A program made the translations under genes and the position numbers. From Phycisphaerales bacterium (GTDB lineage: Bacteria > Planctomycetota > Phycisphaerae > Phycisphaerales > UBA1924), in the NCBI GenBank assembly GCA_029260345.1, contig JAJDDK010000008.1, positions 1 through 64,000 of the forward strand: a stretch of DNA of 64,000 bases. The letters run 5' to 3'. Every line of letters starts with the position of its first letter. The first letter of the stretch is position 1. The notes beneath the pieces are model-generated. The model saw nothing but the letters and a program-made list of their open reading frames with translations, had not been told where the DNA came from and searched no databases. Shown here piece by piece: positions 33,351-42,099 of the stretch.

Positions 33351-34199
33351 TTATCTCGCCGCGACCACCGGCTCCGGGAAGAGCTCATCGAAACGCGCAT
33401 TCCAACGCTGTTCGATCTCCTTCATTTCACGCTCGGAAGCGTCGTATCGCGCCAGCCAGAGGAACGCCTCGGTGAATGGCTTGCCCTCATCGTGAGTCCA
33501 CTCATCAAGATGAATTCGCAAAATGGCGTGATCAAGATTGGTTGCGAGCATGGCGAAGTCCTTTGGGCGGGAGAGCACTTCGATCGCTCCGGTGAATCGC
33601 TCGCCGCTCGCCGTCGTGAAGTCGAGTGCATCACCCGGATTTCGCGCCGTAACGTCTGCTGGAAGATTGAGGAAGTCCGGACCGCACAGCCGTCGCCAAG
33701 CCTCGTCCGGGCTGACCTTGGCGCGCCGGCGTGACCACGCGACGACCCTGTCCTTCCCCTTGTGGTGCTCGAAGTACCGCTGCATGCTGCGCAGTTCAAA
33801 GTGCCAGCCGCGCGAGACGCTGTCGTACATCGCGTCCCAGGATTGGTCGGCGCTGAAGCCCGAAGTGACCACGCGCAACTTCGTTGTGCCGCCTGACTGC
33901 CCTTCGATGTAGTAATCAACGGCGATCGGCGTAGCCGGATTCATGTCCTCGAACGGCTGAGCCTTCTCGAACCACCGTGTTCGCAGATGGACATTGGGCT
34001 CCCAGATTTCGATGGGGCAATTCCCATCCCAGACCTCATCCCAGAGCAGGCGAATCGTGCCGCCGACGCCGGGCGTGACCTCGGACTTCAGCGGGAACCA
34101 TCGCGTGAGTTCCTGCGCGTCCGTCAGCGCCTTCCACACCTCTTCAGGCGTCGCGTGAACTTGAATCTCAGACTCAATCGGCTTTCTCGTCTTGCTCAC
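33351..34199 (-). CDS. SRPBCC/AHSA1-family protein with duplicated domain
   Basis: A 282-residue protein. It begins SKTRKPIESEIQVHATPEEVWKALT, the typical AHSA1/SRPBCC start, with RWFPLKSEVTPGVGG and GWHFELRSMQRYFEHHKGK. A second half (about 150-282) resembles the fold again (AKVSPDEAWRRLCGPDF and so on). The fold binds hydrophobic ligands or acts as a co-chaperone-like domain. The GTG start at 34199 is within the upstream ArsR gene and has a GGAGG site at 6 nt, so translation is coupled. ArsR-SRPBCC pairs are common, with the regulator controlling the pair. Confidence 0.88.
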   Translation of the reverse strand: MSKTRKPIESEIQVHATPEEVWKALTDAQELTRWFPLKSEVTPGVGGTIRLLWDEVWDGNCPIEIWEPNVHLRTRWFEKAQPFEDMNPATPIAVDYYIEGQSGGTTKLRVVTSGFSADQSWDAMYDSVSRGWHFELRSMQRYFEHHKGKDRVVAWSRRRAKVSPDEAWRRLCGPDFLNLPADVTARNPGDALDFTTASGERFTGAIEVLSRPKDFAMLATNLDHAILRIHLDEWTHDEGKPFTEAFLWLARYDASEREMKEIEQRWNARFDELFPEPVVAAR

Positions 34200-34836
34200 C
34201 GGTGGCCTCCTTCGTGCCTTTCGAATTTGATTCCTCGTGCGGCTTCGTGATCGCCGGATGTCCGCCAACGAAGAACTGGAACGTCCTGCCGTTCTCAGCG
34301 TTCTCGTCGTGATGCCGCGACACCAACTCGGCGACGGCGCTAGCGAGCTCCTCGGCGAATGCATGCATCGCGACCGGATCACGAAACCGAACTTCCGTCT
34401 CAAGAGTGAATGTGGGGAGTTTCTTGCCCGCTTCGTCGGCGCCGCGCCGCAACGTGGCAAGGTCGCGAATCGCGCGCCCCGCCACCGCAACGAGGTACGC
34501 CCACGAATAGCGATCGCGCCAACGCGACGGATCCACGTCCCCAAGCGGACCCAGCGCACTCGGGCTCACCACAAAGTGCGTCGCCTTAGCGCGAACGATG
34601 CGTTCGATGCAGTTGCCTCGCTTTCGCTCCTCAACGAAATCAACGAGACCCACACGCTCCAGCTCGCGCAAATGGAAATTCACCTTCTGGCGAGGCTCGT
34701 CAAGCCGCCGAGCCACGCCAGTTGCCGAATCCGCTTCGGACAACGCTTCAAGCACCTTCAGCCGCAGCGGATTCGCCAAAGCCGCGGCTTGCTCGCCGTC
34801 GTCCACCACCGCCAAATTCCCAATCACGCTTGCCAT
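34174..34836 (-). CDS. ArsR-family winged-helix regulator
   Basis: A 220-residue protein whose first about 85 residues are an ArsR-like winged helix (ALANPLRLKVLEALSEADSATGVARRLDEPRQKVNFHLRELERVGLVDFV). The C-terminal about 130 residues are a ligand- or dimer-domain with no metal-binding Cys motif seen. Start 34836 is chosen because TTGACA-N17-TATTTT ends 8 nt before it; this gene appears leaderless. An inverted repeat GACA-N8-TGTC overlaps the -35, consistent with self-repression. The downstream SRPBCC gene overlaps it by 26 nt. Confidence 0.88.
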   Translation of the reverse strand: MASVIGNLAVVDDGEQAAALANPLRLKVLEALSEADSATGVARRLDEPRQKVNFHLRELERVGLVDFVEERKRGNCIERIVRAKATHFVVSPSALGPLGDVDPSRWRDRYSWAYLVAVAGRAIRDLATLRRGADEAGKKLPTFTLETEVRFRDPVAMHAFAEELASAVAELVSRHHDENAENGRTFQFFVGGHPAITKPHEESNSKGTKEATGEQDEKAD

Positions 34837-34844
34837 TGATGCTG

Positions 34845-34873
34845 AAAATACGTCCGACAATTCTATCTGTCAA
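34845..34873 (-). promoter_or_regulatory. Consensus promoter and operator of the ArsR gene
   Basis: TTGACA (34873-34868, minus strand), a 17-bp spacer and TATTTT (34850-34845) form a near-perfect housekeeping promoter. Only 8 nt separate it from the ATG. GACA-N8-TGTC (34855-34870 on the plus strand) overlaps it. Confidence 0.75.
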
Positions 34874-34942
34874 TGATAATTTCAATTTTCGGCTGCAATC
34901 CTGACCCCTCACGCCGAGGCCCCCGCCGGGTACTCTCCAGCC

Positions 34943-35551
34943 ATGATCAGGCGATATCGCTTCGTCGGGCCTTTCACCCTCGCATACATGGCGGTATTCG
35001 GAGCCGCGATCCTCCTCCAAGGGAATCAGGAGTTCATTTTCTATGGCGTCGTGATGGCGGCCTTGATCGCCATAGTTGTCGCGATTGATCTCCGCGTTCG
35101 GTTCTCCCAAGGCGTCCTCTGGGGACTCTCCATCTGGGGGCTCCTCCACATGGCCGGCGGCAACGTGCCGATTCCGCCCGAACTCGCGAACGAATCCGGC
35201 AAACCTGTCCTCTATTCACTTTGGATCATTCCGACGTATCTGAAATTCGATCAGATCGTCCACGCTTTCGGCTTCTTCGTCACGACGTTCGTCTGCTCTG
35301 AAGCGCTGCGCCCGCGACTGACCGCCAATGGTCGCATCTCGACCGGTGTCGCCGTACTTCTCGCCGCAGCAAGCATGGGTCTCGGCGCTTTAAACGAAGT
35401 CATCGAATTTGCCGCCGTGCTGCTGATCCCGAACACCAACGTCGGCGGCTACACCAACACCGGATGGGATCTCGTGGCCAATCTCGTCGGCGCTTCCACC
35501 GCCGCGTTGATTCTTCGATTCCGACACGGCCGTCGCGCTACCTCTGCGTGA
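34943..35551 (+). CDS. DUF2238 (YjdF-like) membrane protein
   Basis: A 202-residue protein with six or so hydrophobic helices. Family landmarks are YLKFDQIVHAFGFF (the DxxVH segment), LGALNEVIEF and YTNTGWDLVANLVGA near the C-terminus, with conserved acidic and His residues inside the membrane. Its function is not established; YjdF-like proteins are widespread inner-membrane proteins. TACTCT (34931-34936) lies 6 nt before the ATG with no ribosome site, so the mRNA may be leaderless. The gene's end overlaps the convergent YtoQ gene by 14 nt. Confidence 0.87.
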   Translation: MIRRYRFVGPFTLAYMAVFGAAILLQGNQEFIFYGVVMAALIAIVVAIDLRVRFSQGVLWGLSIWGLLHMAGGNVPIPPELANESGKPVLYSLWIIPTYLKFDQIVHAFGFFVTTFVCSEALRPRLTANGRISTGVAVLLAAASMGLGALNEVIEFAAVLLIPNTNVGGYTNTGWDLVANLVGASTAALILRFRHGRRATSA

Positions 35552-35993
35552 GCACGTACTTCAAAATCTCCACCACGTGCTGCGGCTCGCGGCACACCGC
35601 CAGCGCTGCCGCATCCACTTCCTTGAGCGCGTGATCGTGCTCCTCCGGATGCAGCGTGATCAACCGCTTCCCGAGCGCCGCGGCGTACCCCGCATCGAAC
35701 GCTGCATTCCACTGCTTGTATTTCTCGCCGAATCGCACGACCACGACGTCAGATTTCTCAATCAATGTGCGCGTTCGAATTGCATTGATCATCGCCCCTT
35801 TGTGGTCCTTCCAGAATGAACTGGGTTCAGCGCCAAGGATGTTGACGCCGCAATCATCGCTGGCGCTGTGATCCGTCACCGGAGCGTGAAAAATCACCGG
35901 AAGCCCTGCTTCTGAAGCCTCTCGCTCGATTTCCATTCGCCAGTCGCTGTGAATCTCGCCCGCGAGATACACCCGCCATGATCGTTCTTTCAT
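35538..35993 (-). CDS. ytoQ: YtoQ family protein
   Basis: A 151-residue protein with WRVYLAGEIHSDWRMEIE, FHAPVTDHSASDD, FWKDHKGAMINAIRTRTLIEKSDVVVVRFG and YKQWNAAFDAGYAAALGKRLITLHP. These match the YtoQ family, related to nucleoside 2-deoxyribosyltransferases. The fold could bind a nucleoside or nucleotide; the reaction is not known. There is a GGAG site about 10 nt before the ATG. It converges on and overlaps the DUF2238 gene. Confidence 0.88.
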   Translation of the reverse strand: MKERSWRVYLAGEIHSDWRMEIEREASEAGLPVIFHAPVTDHSASDDCGVNILGAEPSSFWKDHKGAMINAIRTRTLIEKSDVVVVRFGEKYKQWNAAFDAGYAAALGKRLITLHPEEHDHALKEVDAAALAVCREPQHVVEILKYVLTQR

Positions 35994-36167
35994 GTGCGTT
36001 GAACTCCTTCTTCATTCGGTCCTGCAATGGTGTGAGCGTAGCGATCACACCGCAGCGCGGAGCGAGTGCAATGTTGAAACGCAACCAAACAACACAATGA
36101 CGTGTCGCGTCTCAGCATCTGAAGTTGATCGCGAATACGAACCCACATGAAATGACAGGAGAATGCC

Positions 36168-36515
36168 ATGCAACCGATTTCACGAAACAAGCTCAAGAGC
36201 ATGATCGACGGCGATGCGTCGTTCCATCTCGTTGAGGTGCTCGACCAGAACGAATTCGACGAATTCCATCTTCCCGGAGCCCGCAATGTGCCGTTCAACG
36301 ACCAGTTTGACGACCGCATTGCGAGCCTCGCGCCGGACACGAGCGACACCATCGTCGTCTATTGCAAGAACGCGGATTGCCCCGCATCCGCCAAGGCGGC
36401 ACAACGCTTGGAGGAGCTTGGGTACACGGAGGTGCTCGACTACGAAGACGGCAAGGAAGATTGGAAGGCCGCCGGCCTCCCGATTGAAGCGCCGACCGGC
36501 TCCGCCCCGAGGTGA
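36168..36515 (+). CDS. Single-domain rhodanese
   Basis: A 115-residue rhodanese-like protein. The active-site loop is VVYCKNADCPAS with catalytic Cys66 and a second Cys71, preceded by the structural FDEFHLPGARNVPF motif. No signal peptide is present, so it is cytoplasmic. It could transfer sulfane sulfur or act in sulfide or cyanide handling. AGGAG precedes the ATG at good spacing. A 13-bp hairpin follows and may terminate it. Confidence 0.9.
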   Translation: MQPISRNKLKSMIDGDASFHLVEVLDQNEFDEFHLPGARNVPFNDQFDDRIASLAPDTSDTIVVYCKNADCPASAKAAQRLEELGYTEVLDYEDGKEDWKAAGLPIEAPTGSAPR

Positions 36516-36563
36516 CGCCCCCGCGTTTTTGAAGTCTTGACGAAACCAATCTGAATCGCCGGC

Positions 36564-36603
36564 ATAGGAGGGGAATCATCCACAATTCCCCTCCTATCGT
36601 TCT
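36564..36603 (+). terminator. Terminator-like hairpin, perfect 13-bp stem
   Basis: ATAGGAGGGGAAT (36564-36576) and ATTCCCCTCCTAT (36585-36597) form a perfect stem with an 8-nt loop. Only a weak T-run follows (CGTTCTT), so it may work with Rho or act as an mRNA stabiliser. Confidence 0.6.
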
Positions 36604-36728
36604 TGCCGGAGGGCGAGCCGGTCCGATGCCGCCCTCATTTCCATTACAGTGGAGTGTCGGCCGCACGGCTTTGAGAGTTTGCGGCGTCCACGTTCATCCA
36701 ATCTTGACTCAGAGAGAAGGATCTTCAC

Positions 36729-37430
36729 ATGCGACGATTCACCGGCGGCTCATTGCTGCTTCCCTTGGGCATCATCGGCGCGACGGTCACCGTGGCGGGC
36801 GTTGGAGACATCGACTATTCCCAACTCCGCCCCAGCGCCAAAGAAACGTTGACCAAGCTCAACATGTGCGGCGCCTCGCTCACCGACGCCATCCTCATCG
36901 CTGAGGAAAAAGTTGGCGGCAAGGCCAGCAATGCGGCGTTCGAATTCAGCAACGGCGGCATGATCTATTCCGTTGATGTCGTCACCGAAGAAACCACGCA
37001 CACCGTGATCATCAATGCATCCACCGGCGAGATCACTGGCACACGCTTCGAAGAGAGCACGATCCCCGGCTGGAACATTCCATCAAACGTTGACGTCGTC
37101 ACCACCGACACCGGCCTGATGTATTACGACATCGTCGAAGGCGTCGGCGCCAAGCCCGAAGGCTCCACCGATCGCGTCACCGTGCATTACACCGGATACC
37201 TCGTTGACGGAACCAAGTTCGACAGCTCCGTCGATCGTGGCCAGCCCGCGACCTTCGGCCTGAATCAGGTCATCCCTGGCTGGACCGAAGGCGTCGGCTC
37301 CATGAATGTGGGCGGCAAGCGCAAACTGATCATTCCCTATCAGCTCGCCTACGGTGAGCGCGGACGCCCCGGCGCCATCCCGCCCAGGGCGCTGTTGGTC
37401 TTCGATGTTGAGCTGGTCGAGCTTCCGTAA
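36729..37430 (+). CDS. Exported PepSY-FKBP peptidyl-prolyl isomerase fusion
   Basis: A 233-residue protein. A signal-like N-terminus (about 1-25) leads to a PepSY-type domain (about 45-105, [33 protein letters not shown]). The C-terminal FKBP domain (about 125-233) has [35 protein letters not shown] and [16 protein letters not shown] domains isomerise Xaa-Pro bonds and help fold exported proteins; PepSY is usually a protease-inhibitory or modulator module. This order is unusual to me. GAGAAGGA precedes the ATG, and a very strong terminator follows. Confidence 0.9.
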   Translation: MRRFTGGSLLLPLGIIGATVTVAGVGDIDYSQLRPSAKETLTKLNMCGASLTDAILIAEEKVGGKASNAAFEFSNGGMIYSVDVVTEETTHTVIINASTGEITGTRFEESTIPGWNIPSNVDVVTTDTGLMYYDIVEGVGAKPEGSTDRVTVHYTGYLVDGTKFDSSVDRGQPATFGLNQVIPGWTEGVGSMNVGGKRKLIIPYQLAYGERGRPGAIPPRALLVFDVELVELP

Positions 37431-37464
37431 GCGACGTTCGAACCAAACCACACGATTGAAATTG

Positions 37465-37500
37465 ACAAAGCCCATGGACAAACTCCATGGGCTTTGTTTG
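37465..37500. terminator. Strong bidirectional terminator, 14-bp stem
   Basis: ACAAAGCCCATGGA (37465-37478) and TCCATGGGCTTTGT (37484-37497) pair perfectly with a CAAAC loop; TTG/TTTGTTC follows. It separates the FKBP gene and the convergent dipeptidase gene. Confidence 0.88.
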
Positions 37501-37522
37501 TTCTTGATGTATGCCGCCGGAT

Positions 37523-38857
37523 TCAGTCTTCAGCAATAAACTCAGCGTCAAGCACTTCAAAACGCGCACCAGATGGGCCGCGCTCCTGTTGAATCCGTTT
37601 GCTGGCTTTTTCCATCTTGCGCATCACACGCAGGAGATTCTCGCCGGCGATCTTCTTGAGTTCAGCGTTGGTGTATCCGCGATTGGCGAGCTCGAGAAAG
37701 AGATCCGGGTACGTTGAAACATCTTCAAGGCCGATCGGTCCCTGCCCGATGCCGTCGAAGTCGCCGCCAATGCCGATGTAGTCAATCCCGACAACGTCCC
37801 GAATATGATCAATGTGATCCGCCACCTGCGCAAGTGTGGCTCGCGGCTGTGGACGAGCTTCCGCCCATGCCGCCATCGCCGTGTCATAGGCCGATTCATT
37901 CTCGCCATGCGCTTCACGCTGGCGCCGCCGCTCCGCCTGACGATCTTCGTACCACACGCGAAGCTCTTCAGAAACGTAGGACTGAACAAACGTGACCATC
38001 ACGACGCCATCAGTCTCCGGCAATCGCAGCAGCACATCGTCGGGAACATTGCGCGGATGATCGCAAAGGGCGCGGGCCGAGGAATGCGAGAAAATGATCG
38101 GCGATTCGGTGATGTCCAGTGTCTGATGCATCACATCCGGCGAAACGTGTGACAAATCCACGAACATGCCGAGCCGGTTCATCTCGCGAATCACTTCAAC
38201 GCCAAACGGCGTGAGCCCACCGATCAGCGGCTCATCCGTCGCTGAATCCGCCCACGGGATGTTGCTCGAATGCGTCACGGTCATGTACCGGGCGCCGAGG
38301 TCATACGTCGCGCGCAGAACCGCGAGGGAGTTCTCGATGGAGTGGCCGCCCTCCATACCAAGGAGCGAGGCGATCTTCCCTTGACGGTGAATGCGTTCAA
38401 TGTCCTTCGCCGAAAGCGCCAGCTCCAGATCGGGGTATCGATCGATGAGTCGGTGCGTCAGGTCAATCTGATCAATCACAATGGCCGCATCGCCGGGCCG
38501 GCCGCCTTCCTCATCCACCGGAATGTAAACCGACCAGAACTGAGCGCCGACGCCGCCCTGGCGCAACCGATTCAAATCCGTGTGCATCGGCGGCTGAAGT
38601 GTTGAGGTGTCCGAAGCAATGTCGATCGCGTCAAGATCGTTCGAGACGCGCTCGCGGTATTGCCACGGAACGTCGTTGTGCCCGTCAATCAGCGGCGTCT
38701 CAGCGAACACCGCCATCACATCGTCCCGGTCGACGCTGGTCGCCTTGTGCGCGCGGCCCGCACAACCGGAAAATCCACTCACGAACGCGGCGAGACAAAT
38801 GGCCACTCCAGCACGAGAGACCATGAGTCGCAACATTCCAGCAGTCGTTGTAGCCAT
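37523..38857 (-). CDS. Membrane dipeptidase (M19, renal dipeptidase family), lipoprotein
   Basis: A 444-residue zinc peptidase. The N-terminus is a lipoprotein signal with the lipobox FSGC near residue 32. The zinc ligands and conserved motifs are visible: DGHNDVPWQYR, GMEGGHSIENSL, DLSHVSPDVM, FSHSSARALCDHPRN and GIGGDFDGIG. The enzyme cleaves dipeptides and some beta-lactams, probably at the outer surface of the inner membrane or in the outer membrane. TAAGAT ends 6 nt before the ATG with no ribosome site, so the transcript may be leaderless. Confidence 0.92.
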   Translation of the reverse strand: MATTTAGMLRLMVSRAGVAICLAAFVSGFSGCAGRAHKATSVDRDDVMAVFAETPLIDGHNDVPWQYRERVSNDLDAIDIASDTSTLQPPMHTDLNRLRQGGVGAQFWSVYIPVDEEGGRPGDAAIVIDQIDLTHRLIDRYPDLELALSAKDIERIHRQGKIASLLGMEGGHSIENSLAVLRATYDLGARYMTVTHSSNIPWADSATDEPLIGGLTPFGVEVIREMNRLGMFVDLSHVSPDVMHQTLDITESPIIFSHSSARALCDHPRNVPDDVLLRLPETDGVVMVTFVQSYVSEELRVWYEDRQAERRRQREAHGENESAYDTAMAAWAEARPQPRATLAQVADHIDHIRDVVGIDYIGIGGDFDGIGQGPIGLEDVSTYPDLFLELANRGYTNAELKKIAGENLLRVMRKMEKASKRIQQERGPSGARFEVLDAEFIAED

Positions 38858-38917
38858 GCGGCGATCTTAGTGATCTTTCGCGCACGACGTTTCCAGAGAC
38901 GTATTGCCGACGAAATC

Positions 38918-39259
38918 TCAGTAGCCAGGCTCAATGTCAATCGCGACGACGTCACCATTCGGACTGACGAATCGAAGCCGCCTCAACCCTGAAAATGGGG
39001 ATGGCCCGATGGACACTGCCTGGCCAGGCTCGACGAACCAATCCTTTCCATCGCCTGTGCTGTGGGCGCCCCAGCCGCACTTCCATACGGAAAGCATCCG
39101 CAGGAGATCATGCGTATCAACGATCCCATCCATATTGAGATCCGCGACTCCTTGCTGGCCCCATTGGTTGAAAATCATCGACGTATCGCCGCTGTTGATG
39201 ATTCCGTCGTGGTTCAGGTCTGCGGCGATAATCGCCAGAGCGAGCGCCGGTACAACCAT
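38918..39259 (-). CDS. Small exported protein built around dockerin-like repeats
   Basis: A 113-residue protein. A short hydrophobic N-terminus (MVVPALALAIIA) is followed at once by two calcium-loop repeats, ADLNHDGIINSGDTSMIFNQW and ADLNMDGIVDTHDLLRMLSVW, and then about 50 residues of unassigned sequence. No catalytic domain is attached. GGAGG stands 10 nt before the ATG. It could be an intact tiny exported protein, a loose binding module, or the 5' remnant of a longer gene. I saw no matching frame upstream or downstream to support a frameshift. Confidence 0.65.
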   Translation of the reverse strand: MVVPALALAIIAADLNHDGIINSGDTSMIFNQWGQQGVADLNMDGIVDTHDLLRMLSVWKCGWGAHSTGDGKDWFVEPGQAVSIGPSPFSGLRRLRFVSPNGDVVAIDIEPGY

Positions 39260-39510
39260 GGCGTCCTTGCCTCCAAACGTGTGTTGTGTGAACCGCGTCC
39301 GAACGTCCGATCCGTCGCGTGAACCAAAGGTCGGCGTTTGTCGCCTTCCTCAATCAGAATCCGCAACGCCGATCCGCTGCGGACGCCGCATATATAGAGC
39401 AAATCAGTTCGTTCGGTTCCCGCGAAGTTGTGCGCCAACACGAGATACGCAAGAACTGGGCATTTGCTCCCCGCCTTCGCCCCCAACAAGGGAACGCTAC
39501 ATTGGCGCCC

Positions 39511-39702
39511 ATGAACGGAACACTGACACGATCGCGATCCGACCGGATGTTCGCCGGTGTGTGCGGCGGGCTTGGTAAATGGATGGGGCTTGATTCAACA
39601 CTCGTGCGCGTGCTGTACGTGTTGATTTCGCTTCTGTCCGCCGCGTTCCCGGGGTTATTGATTTACATCATCCTCTGGCTCGTCGTGCCGGAAGGTGATT
39701 GA
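39511..39702 (+). CDS. PspC-domain small membrane protein
   Basis: A 63-residue protein consisting of one PspC domain: TRSRSDRMFAGVCGGLGKW, then VRVLYVLISLLSAAFPGLLIYIILWLVVP. PspC proteins sit in the inner membrane and, in phage-shock systems, regulate PspA; no pspA is nearby. TACATT (39498-39503) ends 7 nt before the ATG and no Shine-Dalgarno is visible, so leaderless translation is likely. Confidence 0.9.
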   Translation: MNGTLTRSRSDRMFAGVCGGLGKWMGLDSTLVRVLYVLISLLSAAFPGLLIYIILWLVVPEGD

Positions 39703-39738
39703 GCGCGCAAGCACCATGCGTTCACTTCATCTTTCTTG

Positions 39739-40134
39739 CTAGATGCGTGCTTGTCGTTCGGGCGGAACCGCCCGCGGTGTGTTCGTCTCTCCGGTGTGCG
39801 CTGTGTTCGCCGGCTCAAAGAGAAGGACGTGACACTCCTCCGCCGCGAACGGGCAGTGTTCCACGCCGCGCGGCACAATGAAAAACTCTCCCGACTTCAG
39901 GTCAACGTCCCGATCCCGCAACCGGATCGTGAGCGCACCGTGAACCACAAGGAAGAATTCATCCTCCGCCTCGTGCGCATGCCAGACGAACTCCCCTTCC
40001 AGCTTCGCCAGTTTCAGCAATTGCCCGTTCAACCCGCCTACCACGCGCGGCGACCATTGCTCGGAAAACAGCGCCAGCTTGCCCTCCAAATTGACCTTCT
40101 CATTCGGCCAGGCCGCTGATTCATTCTTGTTCAT
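39739..40134 (-). CDS. Cupin-domain protein
   Basis: A 131-residue cupin. The metal-binding motif HAHEAEDEFFLVVHGAL carries the two His and the Glu, and FIVPRGVEHCPFAAEE supplies the last His. It is similar to mannose-6-phosphate isomerase-like and other small cupins, and the reaction is unknown. No signal peptide. It is followed on the same strand by nothing close; the epimerase gene upstream ends 24 nt before its start, so both are probably one transcript. Confidence 0.87.
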   Translation of the reverse strand: MNKNESAAWPNEKVNLEGKLALFSEQWSPRVVGGLNGQLLKLAKLEGEFVWHAHEAEDEFFLVVHGALTIRLRDRDVDLKSGEFFIVPRGVEHCPFAAEECHVLLFEPANTAHTGETNTPRAVPPERQARI

Positions 40135-40158
40135 GAGTCGAATTCCCCATCCTGAATT

Positions 40159-41106
40159 TCATCTTCCCGGCGCTTCTCCGCCCAGAAGATCCGCCATCGC
40201 CGCGTCAACCGTCGCATACGCGAATTCGAACCCTTGGTGTTTGAGTCGCTGCGAAACGCAGTAACGCCCGTATAAAACCAGTTCCGGATCCGTCCGCATC
40301 ACCAGCGGTGCGCCGAGCCGCACCATCCACGCCGGGGTCGGCAACCCGATGGGCATCCCAATCCTTCGGCGCAGGCCGCGCATGAAATCCGCATACGAAA
40401 CTGGCTGCGGCGCCGTCGCCACATACATCCCGCGCATTGAGTCATCCACGATGGCATGCACAAAGATTCGGTTCATATCCGTTTCGTGAATCCAACTGAT
40501 CCCCTGCCGTCCATGCCCGACGCGCCCGCCCAGACCGAACTTCGCCAGCTTCACCAATCGCGGAAACGCGCCGCCGCTCCGCCCAAGGACAAAGCTCGTG
40601 CGAAGCACCACGCCGCGCATTGTTTCTAATTTCGATTCTTCAAATGCGGCTTCCCATTCGCGCCCGACATGGGGCGCCAATCCATACCCCACCGCCGAAT
40701 TCTCATCACACACGCACTCCGGCGGATCGCCGAAAATGTGCGCCGTGCTCATCTGCACCCAAACCGGCGGCGGCGTATCCAGTTCGCGCACCGCCGCGCC
40801 GAGCGCCAGTGTGGCTTCAACGCGCGAACGAAGTATTTCATCACAGCGATCTGGCGTCTTCACGCAATCCACCGAACGCCCTGCGAGATTGATGATCGCT
40901 GCGGCGCCGTTCATTTGGGCGCACCACGCACCGGTCGTTCGCGCATCCCACGCGACATGCGTCCAAGGCCCAGACTCGCTGGGCGCTCGACGCGACAGGA
41001 TTGTCACCTCACGCCCATTTTCCGCCAGGCGCCGCGCCAAATTTTGACCAAGAAAACCGCTCCCACCGGCGATCACAACGCGGTCTGATAATGCCGTGGA
41101 ATCCAT
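40159..41106 (-). CDS. TIGR01777-type NAD(P)-dependent epimerase/SDR protein
   Basis: A 315-residue extended SDR. It has the Rossmann motif [39 protein letters not shown] and the C-terminal [16 protein letters not shown] with [18 protein letters not shown], all typical of YfcH-like TIGR01777 proteins. The substrate is unknown. TACAAT ends 6 nt before the ATG at 41106, and there is no ribosome site, so this is one of the clear leaderless candidates. The cupin gene follows. Confidence 0.9.
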   Translation of the reverse strand: MDSTALSDRVVIAGGSGFLGQNLARRLAENGREVTILSRRAPSESGPWTHVAWDARTTGAWCAQMNGAAAIINLAGRSVDCVKTPDRCDEILRSRVEATLALGAAVRELDTPPPVWVQMSTAHIFGDPPECVCDENSAVGYGLAPHVGREWEAAFEESKLETMRGVVLRTSFVLGRSGGAFPRLVKLAKFGLGGRVGHGRQGISWIHETDMNRIFVHAIVDDSMRGMYVATAPQPVSYADFMRGLRRRIGMPIGLPTPAWMVRLGAPLVMRTDPELVLYGRYCVSQRLKHQGFEFAYATVDAAMADLLGGEAPGR

Positions 41107-41231
41107 TGGTCAATTGTAGAGGCGCCTCGAACTTTGTCGCTTCATTCTCAAACGTCACACCATTCAAAACGCATGAACCAGTCGATCAAGAAAGAGCGCC
41201 ATTCAATAAGGACGCTGGCAGGAGAATCACC

Positions 41232-41447
41232 ATGGATCTCAGCCCCGGCATGATGCTTTCCGGCCTTTTCATCGGTTCCGTTGGCATGGGTATGCTCGTC
41301 TATGGCAAGAAGCGCGGCGATGGCAAGTGCCTCCTTGCCGGCATCGCGATGAGCGTGGCCCCATTCTTCGGGCACTCGCTCGCCGTCATGTGGTTGATCG
41401 CCGCCGGCTGCGCCGCCGCGCTCTATGGCGCATCAAAGTGGATGTGA
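41232..41447 (+). CDS. Small two-helix membrane protein
   Basis: A 71-residue protein with two hydrophobic segments (about 6-24 and 36-66) and a short basic loop (KKRGDGK) between them. AGGAG stands before the ATG. Function not known. Small proteins of this size with a helix-loop-helix plan are frequent in planctomycetes. Confidence 0.7.
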   Translation: MDLSPGMMLSGLFIGSVGMGMLVYGKKRGDGKCLLAGIAMSVAPFFGHSLAVMWLIAAGCAAALYGASKWM

Positions 41448-41492
41448 TGCGGCGCCATAGACTTCGTGCCAAACGCACATTGTGCTTGCTCG

Positions 41493-42020
41493 TTAAAAAC
41501 GAAGCTTGAGCACACTGCTCTCTTGCGGGTCATCGAGAATCACCACAAACAGCCGGTCGTACTCAGTCGCTTCAACCAAGTCCGGCACTTCCGGTCCGCC
41601 AAGCGCGGCCAGAATCATCGGGACTGTGTTCGAGTGCGCGACAATGAGCACGCGTTTCCCCTGCGGCAGTTCACGAATCCGACCGGCAAGGCCGTTCGCG
41701 TCCATCGGCGCGTAATCTGAAATCCCCATCCCCATCGCCGCCGCCAGCGGCGCGCCGGTCTCGCGCGAACGATTTGTAGGCGTGCAGTACACCGCCGCAA
41801 TCGATTCTTCACCGAGCATGTGCGCCAGCCGCTCCGCCCGCTGTTGCCCGGCCTCGGACAACTGCGGATCGCGCATGCCATCGTTCACTTTTTCCGCATG
41901 GCGCACGAGATACACAATCGTCGGCCCTTCCGCCTCACCGGGCGCCGCCCACGCCAAAATCGCGCCGCTCATTCCCAGCAGCGCCAACATTCCAACCACA
42001 GCAAGAAAAGCGCGTCTCAC
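41493..42020 (-). CDS. Exported histidine-phosphatase (phosphoglycerate mutase-like, SixA type)
   Basis: A 175-residue protein. A signal peptide (RRAFLAVVGMLALLGMSGAILAWA) precedes the phosphatase domain with the phosphohistidine motif YLVRHAEK, the ERLAHML region, RSRETGAPLA and the second catalytic His in VLIVAHSNTVP. It should hydrolyse a phosphoester or phosphohistidine in the periplasm. GTG 42020 with GGAGA before it gives the better signal peptide; ATG 42041 would add seven residues. It is divergent from the acetyltransferase gene. Confidence 0.88.
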   Translation of the reverse strand: MRRAFLAVVGMLALLGMSGAILAWAAPGEAEGPTIVYLVRHAEKVNDGMRDPQLSEAGQQRAERLAHMLGEESIAAVYCTPTNRSRETGAPLAAAMGMGISDYAPMDANGLAGRIRELPQGKRVLIVAHSNTVPMILAALGGPEVPDLVEATEYDRLFVVILDDPQESSVLKLRF

Positions 42021-42099
42021 AATGAATTCTCCATCAGACAACCGCTACGGAATGCCTGTGACCAAAGAGCTTCGAGTTCAAACTCAATACGATACCGCC

